Shown: one piece after another, positions 8,240 to 17,421 of the stretch
How positions within the stretch are numbered: position 1 is the stretch's first letter
Layout of the letters: each line of letters opens with the position of its first letter
Source of the DNA: Flavobacterium sp. A45
Lineage (GTDB): Bacteria > Bacteroidota > Bacteroidia > Flavobacteriales > Flavobacteriaceae
Assembly (NCBI RefSeq): GCF_002001005.1
Contig: NZ_MUNX01000076.1
Location: forward strand, 1-53,428
Direction: 5' to 3'
Length of the DNA: 53,428 nucleotides
Made by a program: the position numbers and the translations under genes
The notes under the pieces: model-generated
Databases searched by the model: none
What the model was told of the DNA's origin: nothing
Seen by the model: only the letters and a program-made list of their open reading frames with translations

Positions 8240-8417
8240 TGCGACATATTTATAATTACTGCTCGAATGCAATTAATTCAAATAAAAAACCTTTAAAATA
8301 TAACATTTGTTAATGCTTAAAGTTTTGAATATTCAATATTTACTAGTTGTTTAGGTATGTACGATTAAATAAAGAATAAGATTAATTCAGCCAGAAAAAA
8401 TAAAAAAAAGCGAAATT

Positions 8418-9476
8418 TTAATGTTGACGAACTTCTGATGGCAAGTTTCCAAACCGTTTTTTAAAACTTGCGGTAAATCTGCTGGATGAATTATATCCAG
8501 TTGTATTTGCAATGTCCTTTATGTTGATTTCAGGATTTGTAATTAATTGCTTAGCAAATAGCATGTTTTTTTCCTTGTGATAATTCAACATCGAAAATCC
8601 GTAGATAATTTTAAAATTTGCTTTAAGTTTTGTTGGAGAAGTATTAACCTCTTTTGCAATATATTCAATGCCCTGAAAAGGCAAATGCAGATTATTCATG
8701 ATTATTTTTTCCGCCTTAGCGGCATTGCTGTAGTCTAAATTACTTAAAGATATATTATCTAAAAAACGGCTGTCATTTGAAACGTTTTTAAAAAAATCAA
8801 TAATTAATAGTGTACTTTTTTTCCTTAGAGCTGTATGGTCAAAATTTAGGTTGTTTCCGTTCTGAATAATTTCGGATAAGTCTTTTGCTAAACCATGAGT
8901 ATCAGGACTAATATCTACCCATCTATAAAAGCCTCGTTTATTGTTTAAGAATTGAATGATAGTCTTTCTTTCCATTATTTTTTTTGAAGAAAGCAATTTT
9001 TTTACCCAGTCTTTTTTCATTGCAAAACTGATAATCTTGCCATCGGTCTGTTTATAAAAATAATTAGGAACCTCCGTATAGGGTTTATTAAAAGTCCAAG
9101 AAGTATTTAAAAGTGATATTTGCTGAGAATCTTTGACAATAAATTTATGCTGAAATAGAGTTAAATTAAGGAAATAATAATCATTGAAAGTGTTTTCATC
9201 ATAGCTTGATATTGTTACAATGTTTTGCTTTATATTCATATTGGTCAATAAAACCCATAAACCTTTTTCAATTTTCCTGTAATATATGCATGCCTTATAT
9301 ATGGCACTTGTTACGGAAATAAATTGACTGGCAACATTATGTTTTGCGATAGGTAAGCTTTTGAGTCCCTCTATCATCGATTGAGGAGAATTGTATAAAT
9401 AGGGTAATTGAAAAAAATCATCCTTTAGCAGAAAAAGGTATTTATGAATATGTTTTGGCCAATTGTCTAAATTCAT
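8418..9476 (-). CDS. AraC-family transcriptional regulator
   Basis: A 352-residue regulator. The C-terminal AraC DNA-binding domain (about 258-350) has both helix-turn-helix segments: GIEYIAKEVNTSPTKLKANF and IKDIANTTGYNSSSRFTASF, then KKRFGNLPSEVR. The N-terminal 240 residues carry no domain I recognise and no membrane segment, so the protein is a cytoplasmic regulator with an unknown effector. It follows the Na+/H+ antiporter gene on the same strand after 76 bases and could be co-transcribed with it. Confidence 0.85.
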   Translation of the reverse strand: MNLDNWPKHIHKYLFLLKDDFFQLPYLYNSPQSMIEGLKSLPIAKHNVASQFISVTSAIYKACIYYRKIEKGLWVLLTNMNIKQNIVTISSYDENTFNDYYFLNLTLFQHKFIVKDSQQISLLNTSWTFNKPYTEVPNYFYKQTDGKIISFAMKKDWVKKLLSSKKIMERKTIIQFLNNKRGFYRWVDISPDTHGLAKDLSEIIQNGNNLNFDHTALRKKSTLLIIDFFKNVSNDSRFLDNISLSNLDYSNAAKAEKIIMNNLHLPFQGIEYIAKEVNTSPTKLKANFKIIYGFSMLNYHKEKNMLFAKQLITNPEINIKDIANTTGYNSSSRFTASFKKRFGNLPSEVRQH

Positions 9477-9552
9477 GATGATAACTATAAAATAAAGTGC
9501 TCTTGAATATTTGCTTTATTTTTTGAAATATTAAATTATTGTTTAATTGTCT

Positions 9553-11133
9553 TTAAAGATACCGCAGCTTTTCTTCTTCAATATCTAAATAATGCATTTG
9601 TCTTCTTATAATTGATTCGTCAAGACTTTGATCTTCTCTGTTTTTATTGATAAGCCAATGCCTTTGCTGATGTAATAAATCCAGATAAATAACTTTAAGA
9701 TCCTCACCAATTGATTCGTCATCGATTCCGTTACTGTGCTGTTCCCATTTCAAAATAAGATGCTGTAGTGAAGGATTGCTTTCCACTTGATCACCATAAT
9801 TGGTTTTTAAGTAATGTGTTGCAAATTCAGCTAATTCCTGTCGAACGTTATTATAAACTTCAGTTCGTGATAAGGTATCGTCGTCATTATCGGTTAGAAT
9901 TTTTTTGATAAAATAAGGCAGTGTTAATCCTTGAATTAATAAGGTCAAAAGAATAACAATGAAAGTGATAAACAGGATTAGATTACGCTGCGGAAACCCG
10001 TTGCCGTTATTGAGATAGACAGGTATAGATAATGCTGCAGCCAGTGAGACTACACCGCGCATTCCCGTCCAGCCAAGTATAAAAGGCACTTTATATCCCG
10101 GATTTTTGCTGTCTGCTACTTTGATGAAATTACGGGCAATGAGTGTTACAATTACAGCACCATACGAAGACAGGATTCTGCTGACAATCAAAACAATCGT
10201 AATCAGCACGCCGTATCCAACTGCTGTAGGAATGCTAATATTCACTTCTTCCAGTCCTTTGGTGATTTGAGGTAGATCTAATCCTATCAGCATGAAAACA
10301 AATCCGTTAAGAATAAAACAAAAGCTTTCCCAGACGTTTACCCCCCGAATTCGGGATCTACTACTCAGAAAACGATGTCTGTTATTAGACAAAAGCAAGC
10401 CGGCACTCACAACTGCCAATACACCGGAACAGTGAACCTCTTCGGCAGCGAGATAGATAATATAAGGAGTTAGCAATGTCAGCACGCTGTCTGCATTCAC
10501 ATCAGTCGGCAGGTATTTATGCGCTTTCATAAAAATCCAGCCAATCAGTAAACCAATTGAAACACCGCCAACAATCATCCAGCTAAAACTCACTGCGGCT
10601 TTGTGAAATATAAACTGCTCGGTTGCCACAGCAATCATTGCAAATCTAAAAATGATTAAGGATGAGGCATCGTTCAGCAGACTTTCACCTTCTAAAATCG
10701 ACGAAATGGTTTTTGGAACTTTAACGAATTTCAAAATGGCACCTGCACTTACAGCATCTGGCGGTGAAACAATGCCGCCTAGCACAAATCCCAATGCCAA
10801 TGAAAATCCCGGAATAACATAATTGGCAACTAATGCTACCGAAAGCGCAGATACAAAAACGACCACAAAAGCAAAGCTTGTTATAATGCGTCTCCAGCGC
10901 CACATTTCTTTCCAGGAAACTGTCCATGCTGCTTCATAAAGTAACGGAGGCAGGAAAATAAAGAATATCAGATCAGGTTCTATATTTATTATAGGTATGC
11001 CAGGTATAAAACTTATAACCAAACCCGCCAGAACTAATAGTATAGGGTAAGCTACTTTTATTTTATTAGCCAACATAATCAGCAATAAAATAACGAGCAA
11101 TATACCAAGATAAAAAGGAAAATTTTCAAGCAT
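9553..11133 (-). CDS. CPA1-type Na+/H+ antiporter
   Basis: Inner-membrane exchanger of sodium (or potassium) for protons, for pH and salt balance. About 11-12 hydrophobic segments occupy residues 1-410. Family motifs include FLPPLLYEAAW near 58-68, GGIVSPPDAVSAG near 122 and GESLLNDASSLI near 148-159, the last with the membrane aspartate needed for transport in this family, and GWTGMRGVVSLAAAL near 355. A hydrophilic tail of about 110 residues is predicted to be cytoplasmic. The length of 526 fits bacterial NhaP/YjcE-like proteins. Ion preference cannot be read from sequence. Confidence 0.88.
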   Translation of the reverse strand: MLENFPFYLGILLVILLLIMLANKIKVAYPILLVLAGLVISFIPGIPIINIEPDLIFFIFLPPLLYEAAWTVSWKEMWRWRRIITSFAFVVVFVSALSVALVANYVIPGFSLALGFVLGGIVSPPDAVSAGAILKFVKVPKTISSILEGESLLNDASSLIIFRFAMIAVATEQFIFHKAAVSFSWMIVGGVSIGLLIGWIFMKAHKYLPTDVNADSVLTLLTPYIIYLAAEEVHCSGVLAVVSAGLLLSNNRHRFLSSRSRIRGVNVWESFCFILNGFVFMLIGLDLPQITKGLEEVNISIPTAVGYGVLITIVLIVSRILSSYGAVIVTLIARNFIKVADSKNPGYKVPFILGWTGMRGVVSLAAALSIPVYLNNGNGFPQRNLILFITFIVILLTLLIQGLTLPYFIKKILTDNDDDTLSRTEVYNNVRQELAEFATHYLKTNYGDQVESNPSLQHLILKWEQHSNGIDDESIGEDLKVIYLDLLHQQRHWLINKNREDQSLDESIIRRQMHYLDIEEEKLRYL

Positions 11134-11409
11134 TCGTTTTGTTTTTTAAAGCAGTTTCTGGTTTGGGCTTCGGTATTCTGTTGGAGTGAACATTCGGTTA
11201 AAATGCTTTTTGACTGATAGTGTTAAGTATCAAAAAAACGATTTTTGGCTAAATTAGTCAAATTTAATTGATTGCAGTCTTCAGCAGACTTGCTTGTCTT
11301 TTATTTTGTTGAATCACCAAAGAATTGTGATAAAGAACTAATGTACTGCAAAAGATGCAGTATTAACGTTTATGGTTTGTAAATACGCAATTGTAAGTAT
11401 TGCAAAAGT

Positions 11410-11445
11410 AAAGGAATCATAAAAAACAATTTTTATGATTCCTTT
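11410..11445 (-). terminator. Terminator after the Nudix regulator gene
   Basis: Perfect 16-base arms (11410-11425 and 11430-11445) enclose the loop ACAA. It lies 183 bases past the Nudix stop on the minus strand. The rest of the 11134-11627 gap shows no gene or further signal. Confidence 0.65.
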
Positions 11446-11627
11446 CTATTAAAACCTTTTCGCTCCACCTGAGATTTAAGAACATTAAAATCGATGTAAA
11501 AAAGCTTTTTTATTTATCTGATGATGTTTTGAGTGATTGGTTTGACCTTATCTTTCAGTAATGTGTTTAAAATAGGCCACCTATTTTTCTCAATATTGGC
11601 ATACCGACTGGAACTTACGATTCACCG

Positions 11628-12347
11628 TTAAAATTCGAAACTGAATCCTTTTTTAGTCAGTTTTTGGTAAATCTCAGGGTCAAATTCATAAAGCTGGGCA
11701 GCTCTGTATTTTGCATTTTGCTGTTTCTCTGGCAAGGTCTTAAGTAGTTTCATATTCAAGAATTTACGTCTAAAATTAGGTTTGTCCATTTCATACCCTA
11801 AAATTTCTTCATATAAACGCATAAGTTCAAGCAAGGTGAATTTTTTTGGAAGCAGAGAAAAACCTATAGGTGCCTTTTTGACTTTCTTTCGAAGCTTTTT
11901 AATAGCATATTTTAAAATAGTACTGTGATCAAATGCCAATTCTGGCAGTTCTCCAATGCTATACCATTGCGCGTCAGATGTATTGTCTCCGGCTGTGATG
12001 TTGTAGTCTGTGCGTTTGATTACGGCATAGTAGCCTATTGTGACAATTCGCGCTTCGGGATAACGGTCGGGAGCACCGAATGCTTTTAGCTGCTTGAGAT
12101 AAATGTTGTCAAGTCCTGTAACTTTTTTTAGCAGTCTGTACGCGGCTTCTTTTATATGTTCTTTCTCGGTTATCCACCCTCCAGGAAGCCCCCATTGGCC
12201 TATAGACACTCCTTCACCATGCTGTACAAGGAGTATTTTAAGGCTTCCGTTGTCATACCCAAATACTACACAGTCAATGGTTATGTCTCGCATTACCCAT
12301 GTAGTATCATTATTGTCGAGCTTGTTGTTTTTTTTGCTTTCTGCCAC
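11628..12347 (-). CDS. Nudix-family transcriptional regulator with a dead Nudix box
   Basis: A 239-residue protein with a Nudix domain (about 20-150) and a C-terminal winged-helix-like region (about 160-239), the layout of NrtR/AraR-type Nudix regulators. Its Nudix box (about 56-79) keeps the glycines and spacing (GGWITEKE, then R and G), but the REUxEE positions read R-L-L-K-K-V, so the metal-binding glutamates are gone. That argues for sugar sensing, not hydrolysis. A Bacteroides member of this family, AraR, responds to L-arabinose. This gene is divergent from the arabinoxylan locus with a palindrome between them, so regulation by arabinose or xylose is a good inference. The binding site and ligand are unproven. 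Confidence 0.85.
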   Translation of the reverse strand: MAESKKNNKLDNNDTTWVMRDITIDCVVFGYDNGSLKILLVQHGEGVSIGQWGLPGGWITEKEHIKEAAYRLLKKVTGLDNIYLKQLKAFGAPDRYPEARIVTIGYYAVIKRTDYNITAGDNTSDAQWYSIGELPELAFDHSTILKYAIKKLRKKVKKAPIGFSLLPKKFTLLELMRLYEEILGYEMDKPNFRRKFLNMKLLKTLPEKQQNAKYRAAQLYEFDPEIYQKLTKKGFSFEF

Positions 12348-12402
12348 AATTAGATTTGCTTTTTTGTATGATATAATCAGAATTCATCTTAATTTATTAT
12401 AG

Positions 12403-12410
12403 CAAAAATA
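12403..12410 (-). promoter_or_regulatory. Candidate -7 element of the Nudix regulator
   Basis: TATTTTTG on the minus strand, 56 bases before the Nudix ATG. The expected -33 position falls at the palindrome 12428-12442, which would suit autoregulation. Confidence 0.4.
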
Positions 12411-12427
12411 TTAAAAACTTACATAAG

Positions 12428-12442
12428 TAGTCACTATGACTA
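12428..12442. promoter_or_regulatory. Candidate operator TAGTCA-CTA-TGACTA
   Basis: Perfect 6-base arms with a 3-base centre, lying between the divergent Nudix regulator and GH95. The placement and symmetry suit a dimeric regulator. No second full copy was found by eye in the window. The remainder of the 12348-12769 gap is AT-rich; a near-match TACTTTG at 12515 lacks one base of the -7 consensus. Confidence 0.45.
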
Positions 12443-12769
12443 TATTAATAATTGAATTTATTCCTTTTTTTTGCTGAAAATGTAATAATTGTACAAAACA
12501 CACTTATTTATTTTTACTTTGAAAAAAATGCTATATTTTTACACAATCGCTTGCATTTATGATTTTTTTTAAGATACTGTATTTTTATGTAGTTTTTTTT
12601 GCTGATTCACCTGCTAATTAATAGTTTTCTTGAAAAGTCAAAATTTGATGGTAAGGTACTTTGAGAAGTTTTTTGAAGTTGCTTACTTAATAAATACGGT
12701 TCAGAACCTAATGATGAGATTGCAAAGAAGGATTATTTGTATAGTTAAGAATTAGATCAATTATTTACA

Positions 12770-15223
12770 ATGAAAATTATTTTAATATTCTTGTTTTTAG
12801 GGGTTTCAGGGTATTCACAGGAGAATAGGTATCTTAAACTATGGTATGATACGCCATCTGGTAAGGTGTGGGAAAATGCACTGCCTATCGGGAATGGTTT
12901 TCAGGCAGCAATGGTTTATGGAAATGTTGAGAAAGAAATTCTTCAATTGAATGAAGGTACTGTTTGGAGTGGGAGTCCCAATAGAAATGATAATCCCAGT
13001 GCAAAAAATGCTTTGAATGAAATAAGAAAGCTTCTTTTTCAAGGTGAATATAAAAATGCCGAAAAATTAATTAATGAAAATATAATTACTAAAAAATCGC
13101 ACGGACAGATGTTTCAGCCTGTGGGGAATTTAGAATTAAGTTTTCCTGATCAGCAAAATTATACTAGTTATTATCGTGAACTGGATATAGAAAACGCTGT
13201 TGCAAAAACAGTTTATAAAGTAAATGGAGTTACTTATACCCGTGAGGTATTTGCATCTTTTCCTGACAGAGTAATAATTATTAGGCTTTCTGCTGATAAA
13301 CAGGGTCAATTATCTTTTACCGCAGGTTTTACATCAGAACATAAGAAGCAAAAAATTACGATCAATAACAATAATGAACTCTCGCTTTGGGGAACTACAA
13401 GTGATCATGAAGGAGTAGAAGGTAAGGTTAAATTTAATGCACTTGCCAAATTCAAAACAGAAGGAGGAAGTATAAATGCAACGGAAAATACAATAAAAAT
13501 AGAGAAAGCAAATTCGGTATCGATATATGTTTCTATTGCATCCAATTTTATTAATTATCAAAACATTGGCGGAGACGAAAATAAACTCGCAAGATCTTTC
13601 CTGGATAAAGCATTTAATAAAAATTTTGATAAGATGAAAAAAGCTCATATTGCTGATTATCAAAAATATTTTAAAAGAGTTAAGCTTGATTTGGGTTCTT
13701 CAGAAGAAGCTAAATTGCCAACAGACAAGAGACTGGCAAATTTTAGGAATGTTTTAGACCCTTCATTCGTGACGCTATATTATCAGTACGGCAGGTATTT
13801 GTTAATCTCGTCTTCACAGCCAGGAGGTCAGCCAGCTAATCTTCAGGGAATTTGGAATCACAGCATGAAGCCAGCCTGGGACAGTAAATACACTATAAAT
13901 ATTAATACTGAGATGAATTATTGGCCGGCCGAGAAAACAAATCTGTCCGAAATGCATGAGCCTCTTTTAAAAATGATTCAGGAACTTGCAGAAACTGGTA
14001 AGGAAACAGCCAAAGTGATGTATGGAGCCAGAGGTTGGATGGCGCATCATAATACTGATATCTGGAGAATTAACGGGGCGGTTGATGGTGCAACTTGGGG
14101 AGTTTGGAATGCAGGTGGTGGTTGGTTAAGTCAACATTTATGGGAACATTATTTATATTCTGGCGATAAAGAATATCTTCAATCAGTATATGAAGTACTA
14201 AAAGGTGCTGCAGTTTTTTATTCCGACTTTTTGGTAAAGGATTCTGCAAATGGCTGGTTAGTTATAGCTCCGGGGAATTCACCTGAAAATTCGCCTAAAG
14301 CACATCAAGGTTCTGCTATGACAGCTGGCTCTACTATGGATAATCAAATCGTGTTCGATGTGTTTAGTACGGCTATAAAGGCATCAGAAGTATTGGGAAA
14401 AGATAAAGATTTTGCCGACAGTCTTAGAGTTATGAGAAAAATGCTTCCACCGATGCAGATTGGTAAATACAATCAATTGCAGGAATGGCTTGATGATGCA
14501 GATGATCCAAAAGATAATCACCGCCATATTTCTCATCTGTACGGTCTTTATCCTTCTAACCAGATTTCGCCTTACAGAACTCCGGAGCTTTTTGCTGCCG
14601 CAAAAAATACCCTGCTGCAAAGAGGCGATGTTTCTACAGGATGGAGTATGGGGTGGAAAGTAAATTGGTGGGCAAAAATGCAGGATGGAAATCATGCTTA
14701 TTCACTTATTCAAAATCAGCTGACACCGCTTGGAGTTAATGCGGACGGAGGCGGAACTTATAATAATCTATTTGATGCGCATCCGCCATTTCAAATTGAT
14801 GGGAATTTTGGCTGTACATCCGGAATTACCGAAATGCTGATGCAAAGTTCGGATGGAGCAATTCATTTATTGCCTGCATTACCTGATGTATTAAAAGATG
14901 GAAATATAAGCGGATTAAGAGCTCGTGGCGGATTTGAAGTTAAGGAGCTGATCTGGAAACAAGGAAAAGTAGTTGCTGTAAACATTCAGTCTAATCTCGG
15001 CGGAAACTTAAGATTGAGAACTCCAAATGAAATTATTCTTAAGAACAGCAAAAATCTGAAAATAGCATCAGGAGAAAATACAAATGTGTTTTATCAGGTT
15101 GAGGAGATCAAAAAAACACTTATATCAAAGGAAGCTGCTATAAAGCCATTAGATGTAAAACCAACTTATTTATATGATTTAAATACTGCAAAAGGTAAGA
15201 TCTACACTTTTGTAATTAAATAA
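12770..15223 (+). CDS. GH95 alpha-L-fucosidase / alpha-L-galactosidase
   Basis: Exported inverting glycosidase of family GH95, which removes alpha-L-fucose or alpha-L-galactose caps. The signal peptide is about residues 1-16 (GYSQ). The family N-terminal domain starts [19 protein letters not shown]. The active-site asparagines are in [10 protein letters not shown] near 375-384, the acid is probably the glutamate of NSPENSP near 503, and DGNFG near 676 supplies the other catalytic aspartate region. The length of 817 is normal. It heads a long plus-strand cluster, 16 bases ahead of a GH43. Corn glucuronoarabinoxylan carries L-galactose side chains and gut xylan loci include GH95, so alpha-L-galactosidase is as likely as fucosidase. 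Confidence 0.92.
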   Translation: MKIILIFLFLGVSGYSQENRYLKLWYDTPSGKVWENALPIGNGFQAAMVYGNVEKEILQLNEGTVWSGSPNRNDNPSAKNALNEIRKLLFQGEYKNAEKLINENIITKKSHGQMFQPVGNLELSFPDQQNYTSYYRELDIENAVAKTVYKVNGVTYTREVFASFPDRVIIIRLSADKQGQLSFTAGFTSEHKKQKITINNNNELSLWGTTSDHEGVEGKVKFNALAKFKTEGGSINATENTIKIEKANSVSIYVSIASNFINYQNIGGDENKLARSFLDKAFNKNFDKMKKAHIADYQKYFKRVKLDLGSSEEAKLPTDKRLANFRNVLDPSFVTLYYQYGRYLLISSSQPGGQPANLQGIWNHSMKPAWDSKYTININTEMNYWPAEKTNLSEMHEPLLKMIQELAETGKETAKVMYGARGWMAHHNTDIWRINGAVDGATWGVWNAGGGWLSQHLWEHYLYSGDKEYLQSVYEVLKGAAVFYSDFLVKDSANGWLVIAPGNSPENSPKAHQGSAMTAGSTMDNQIVFDVFSTAIKASEVLGKDKDFADSLRVMRKMLPPMQIGKYNQLQEWLDDADDPKDNHRHISHLYGLYPSNQISPYRTPELFAAAKNTLLQRGDVSTGWSMGWKVNWWAKMQDGNHAYSLIQNQLTPLGVNADGGGTYNNLFDAHPPFQIDGNFGCTSGITEMLMQSSDGAIHLLPALPDVLKDGNISGLRARGGFEVKELIWKQGKVVAVNIQSNLGGNLRLRTPNEIILKNSKNLKIASGENTNVFYQVEEIKKTLISKEAAIKPLDVKPTYLYDLNTAKGKIYTFVIK

Positions 15224-15239
15224 TTTCTTTAAAAACATT

Positions 15240-16367
15240 ATGCGAAACCAATTTATTCTATTGTTTTTTATTTTAACCGTTGCTTCATTTGCTCAAAAAA
15301 ATGATCCAGCCAAAGAATTAAAAACAAATGTCACTGGAAAAGTTTTTAAATATACCAATCCTATTACTAGAGATTCTATTCTTTCCATGCGGGATTATAT
15401 GATCAACAAAGTCGGGGATAAGTGGTATGCTACAGGGACTTCCAATCCTATATGGACAGGACCAAATCCGGGTGTTAAGCTTTTAGTTTCTGATGATATG
15501 ATAAACTGGAAATTTCATTCTTACTTAATTGATGCTAGTAAATTACCTGAAGATTGTCCCTATAACGGCCGTTTTTGGGCACCCGAAATTCATTTTATTC
15601 AAAACAAATATTGGCTTACGGTTAACAGCGGAAAAGTAACCAAAGAAGATCCTAAAGGCATGAACACGCATAGTATCTGGCTTTTTTCTGCAGATAAAAT
15701 TACAGGACCTTACAAACTAGTTAATGGCCCATTGACTCCTCAGTATAATAATGATTCCACTTTATTTGAAGACGATAATGGCGATACTTATTTGTACTGC
15801 AGTGGTAACGGTCTTTTTCAAGCTAAAATTGATCTGAAGTCCGGAAAATTATCGACACCAATTGAGAAATTTTTAGATAAAAAACAGCCGGGTTATCCTG
15901 AGTGGATGATTGGTGGTATCGAAGGACCTTTTGTTATTAAAAAAGAGGGTACTTATTTTATGTTTTTCTCCAGCTGGACACGAGGTTATGAAGTAGGGCT
16001 TTTAAAATCAAAATCACCGCTTGGGCCTTGGGAATTGGCATCTCGTGAGCCAATTTTTGGTACCCGAAAAAAAGGGTATCGTCCAGAATTAGCTGTCAGT
16101 GGCGGTTACGATCATTTGAAGTTTACAGATACTCAGGATCCTTATCAGGAAACCGGTCATAATGCACTGTTTATAGGTCCTGATGGAAATTTATGGACAT
16201 CCTGCCATTATTTTATGGACGAAAAAAGACCATATCCATATAGCCAGAGCTTTCAGCAATGGGAAAAATTTCCTCAAATGGGAATTGAACCTGTACACTA
16301 TGCAAATGGGATGTTTTATATAAAAGAGCCTACTTGGACAGAACAAATTGTACCAATTAATAAATAA
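15240..16367 (+). CDS. GH43-like glycoside hydrolase, unassigned subfamily
   Basis: Exported five-bladed beta-propeller glycosidase of 375 residues. The signal peptide is about 1-19 (ASFAQ). Likely catalytic residues are an aspartate in SMRDYMI (52), an aspartate in STLFEDDNGD near 173-180, and the acid glutamate in GGIEGPF near 227. The pattern GPNPGVKLLVSDDMINWKF fits GH43, but the surroundings differ from the xylosidase-type GH43 proteins downstream and I cannot place the subfamily. It probably acts on arabinofuranosyl or xylosyl side chains. The start at 15240 lies 16 bases after GH95, in the same operon. Confidence 0.78.
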   Translation: MRNQFILLFFILTVASFAQKNDPAKELKTNVTGKVFKYTNPITRDSILSMRDYMINKVGDKWYATGTSNPIWTGPNPGVKLLVSDDMINWKFHSYLIDASKLPEDCPYNGRFWAPEIHFIQNKYWLTVNSGKVTKEDPKGMNTHSIWLFSADKITGPYKLVNGPLTPQYNNDSTLFEDDNGDTYLYCSGNGLFQAKIDLKSGKLSTPIEKFLDKKQPGYPEWMIGGIEGPFVIKKEGTYFMFFSSWTRGYEVGLLKSKSPLGPWELASREPIFGTRKKGYRPELAVSGGYDHLKFTDTQDPYQETGHNALFIGPDGNLWTSCHYFMDEKRPYPYSQSFQQWEKFPQMGIEPVHYANGMFYIKEPTWTEQIVPINK

Positions 16368-16451
16368 AGTTCTAATACATAATTCAGATGGTAGTATTCA
16401 AAAGTAATACAAACTGAAAAAGGAGTGTTAGCAATTAAAATAAAATAAATT

Positions 16452-17411
16452 ATGAAATTCAAAAGTATATTAACAACCCTTGTGATTATTGCAATAGCAA
16501 ATACATTACATGCTCAAAACCCAATAATAACGGATGTTTTTACGGCAGATCCAGCTCCATTAGTATATAAAAATACTGTATATCTGTATACTGGACATGA
16601 TGGAGCTACTACCGAAGATACAAATTACAAAATGCCTGATTGGCGTGTGTATTCCTCTAAAGATATGGTGAATTGGAAAGATCATGGTTCTCCTTTATCC
16701 CCGTCAACTTTTTCATGGGCAACAGGAGATGCCTATGCAGCACAATGTGTGGAACGCGGAGGTAAGTTTTATTGGTTTGTATCCACATTTCATAAGGCAG
16801 ATAATAATAGTAAGGGAGGGGCTGCAATAGGAGTAGCGGTTTCGGATAGTCCTACAGGCCCTTTTAAAGATGCTATAGGTAAAGCTTTGATTACAAATGA
16901 AATGACAACCGATAACAAGCATTCCTGGGATGATATTGATCCGTCTGTTTTGATTGATGATGATGGACAGGCCTATCTTTTTTGGGGACACGCAAGCTGT
17001 AAATGGATTAAACTAAAAAAGAATATGATTGAAACTGAAGGAGAGATAAATACGTTCAAACCTAAGAATTATATAGAAGGGCCTTGGGTGTACAAAAGAA
17101 AAAATCTCTACTACTTGGTGTATGCAAGTGCTGGAACTAAACCAGAAATGATTGAATATTGTACCGCTGATAAAATTACAGGGCCATGGACCTATCAGGG
17201 AATAATTCAGGAAAATGTTCCTAATAGTTTTACAACTCATCCAGGCATTGTAGATTTTAAAGGGAAGTCCTATTTTATGTATCACAATGGTGCACTTCCT
17301 ACCGGCGGAAGTTACAGACGTTCTATTTGTATTGATTATATGTATTACAATCTAGATGGAACTATTCAAAAAATCATTCAGACTAAAGAAGGCGTAAAAG
17401 CGGCTAAATAA
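16452..17411 (+). CDS. GH43 arabinofuranosidase / xylosidase
   Basis: Exported single-domain GH43 of 319 residues with signal peptide about 1-22 (LHAQ). The triad is readable: base aspartate in TADPAP (33), modulating aspartate in DIDPSV near 163-168, acid glutamate in IEGPW near 210. It is a clear relative of the catalytic domain of the GH43 at 23904-25259, with matching starts (NPIITDVFTADP, NPLITDQFTADP), so the two are probably paralogues. It should act on arabinose or xylose residues of arabinoxylan fragments in the periplasm. The next GH43 follows after 10 bases. Confidence 0.88.
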   Translation: MKFKSILTTLVIIAIANTLHAQNPIITDVFTADPAPLVYKNTVYLYTGHDGATTEDTNYKMPDWRVYSSKDMVNWKDHGSPLSPSTFSWATGDAYAAQCVERGGKFYWFVSTFHKADNNSKGGAAIGVAVSDSPTGPFKDAIGKALITNEMTTDNKHSWDDIDPSVLIDDDGQAYLFWGHASCKWIKLKKNMIETEGEINTFKPKNYIEGPWVYKRKNLYYLVYASAGTKPEMIEYCTADKITGPWTYQGIIQENVPNSFTTHPGIVDFKGKSYFMYHNGALPTGGSYRRSICIDYMYYNLDGTIQKIIQTKEGVKAAK

Positions 17412-17421
17412 AAATACGAAG

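Noticed and set aside
12515..12521. TACTTTG as the GH95 promoter
   Set aside because: It is one base short of TAnnTTTG and has no -33 partner at normal spacing.
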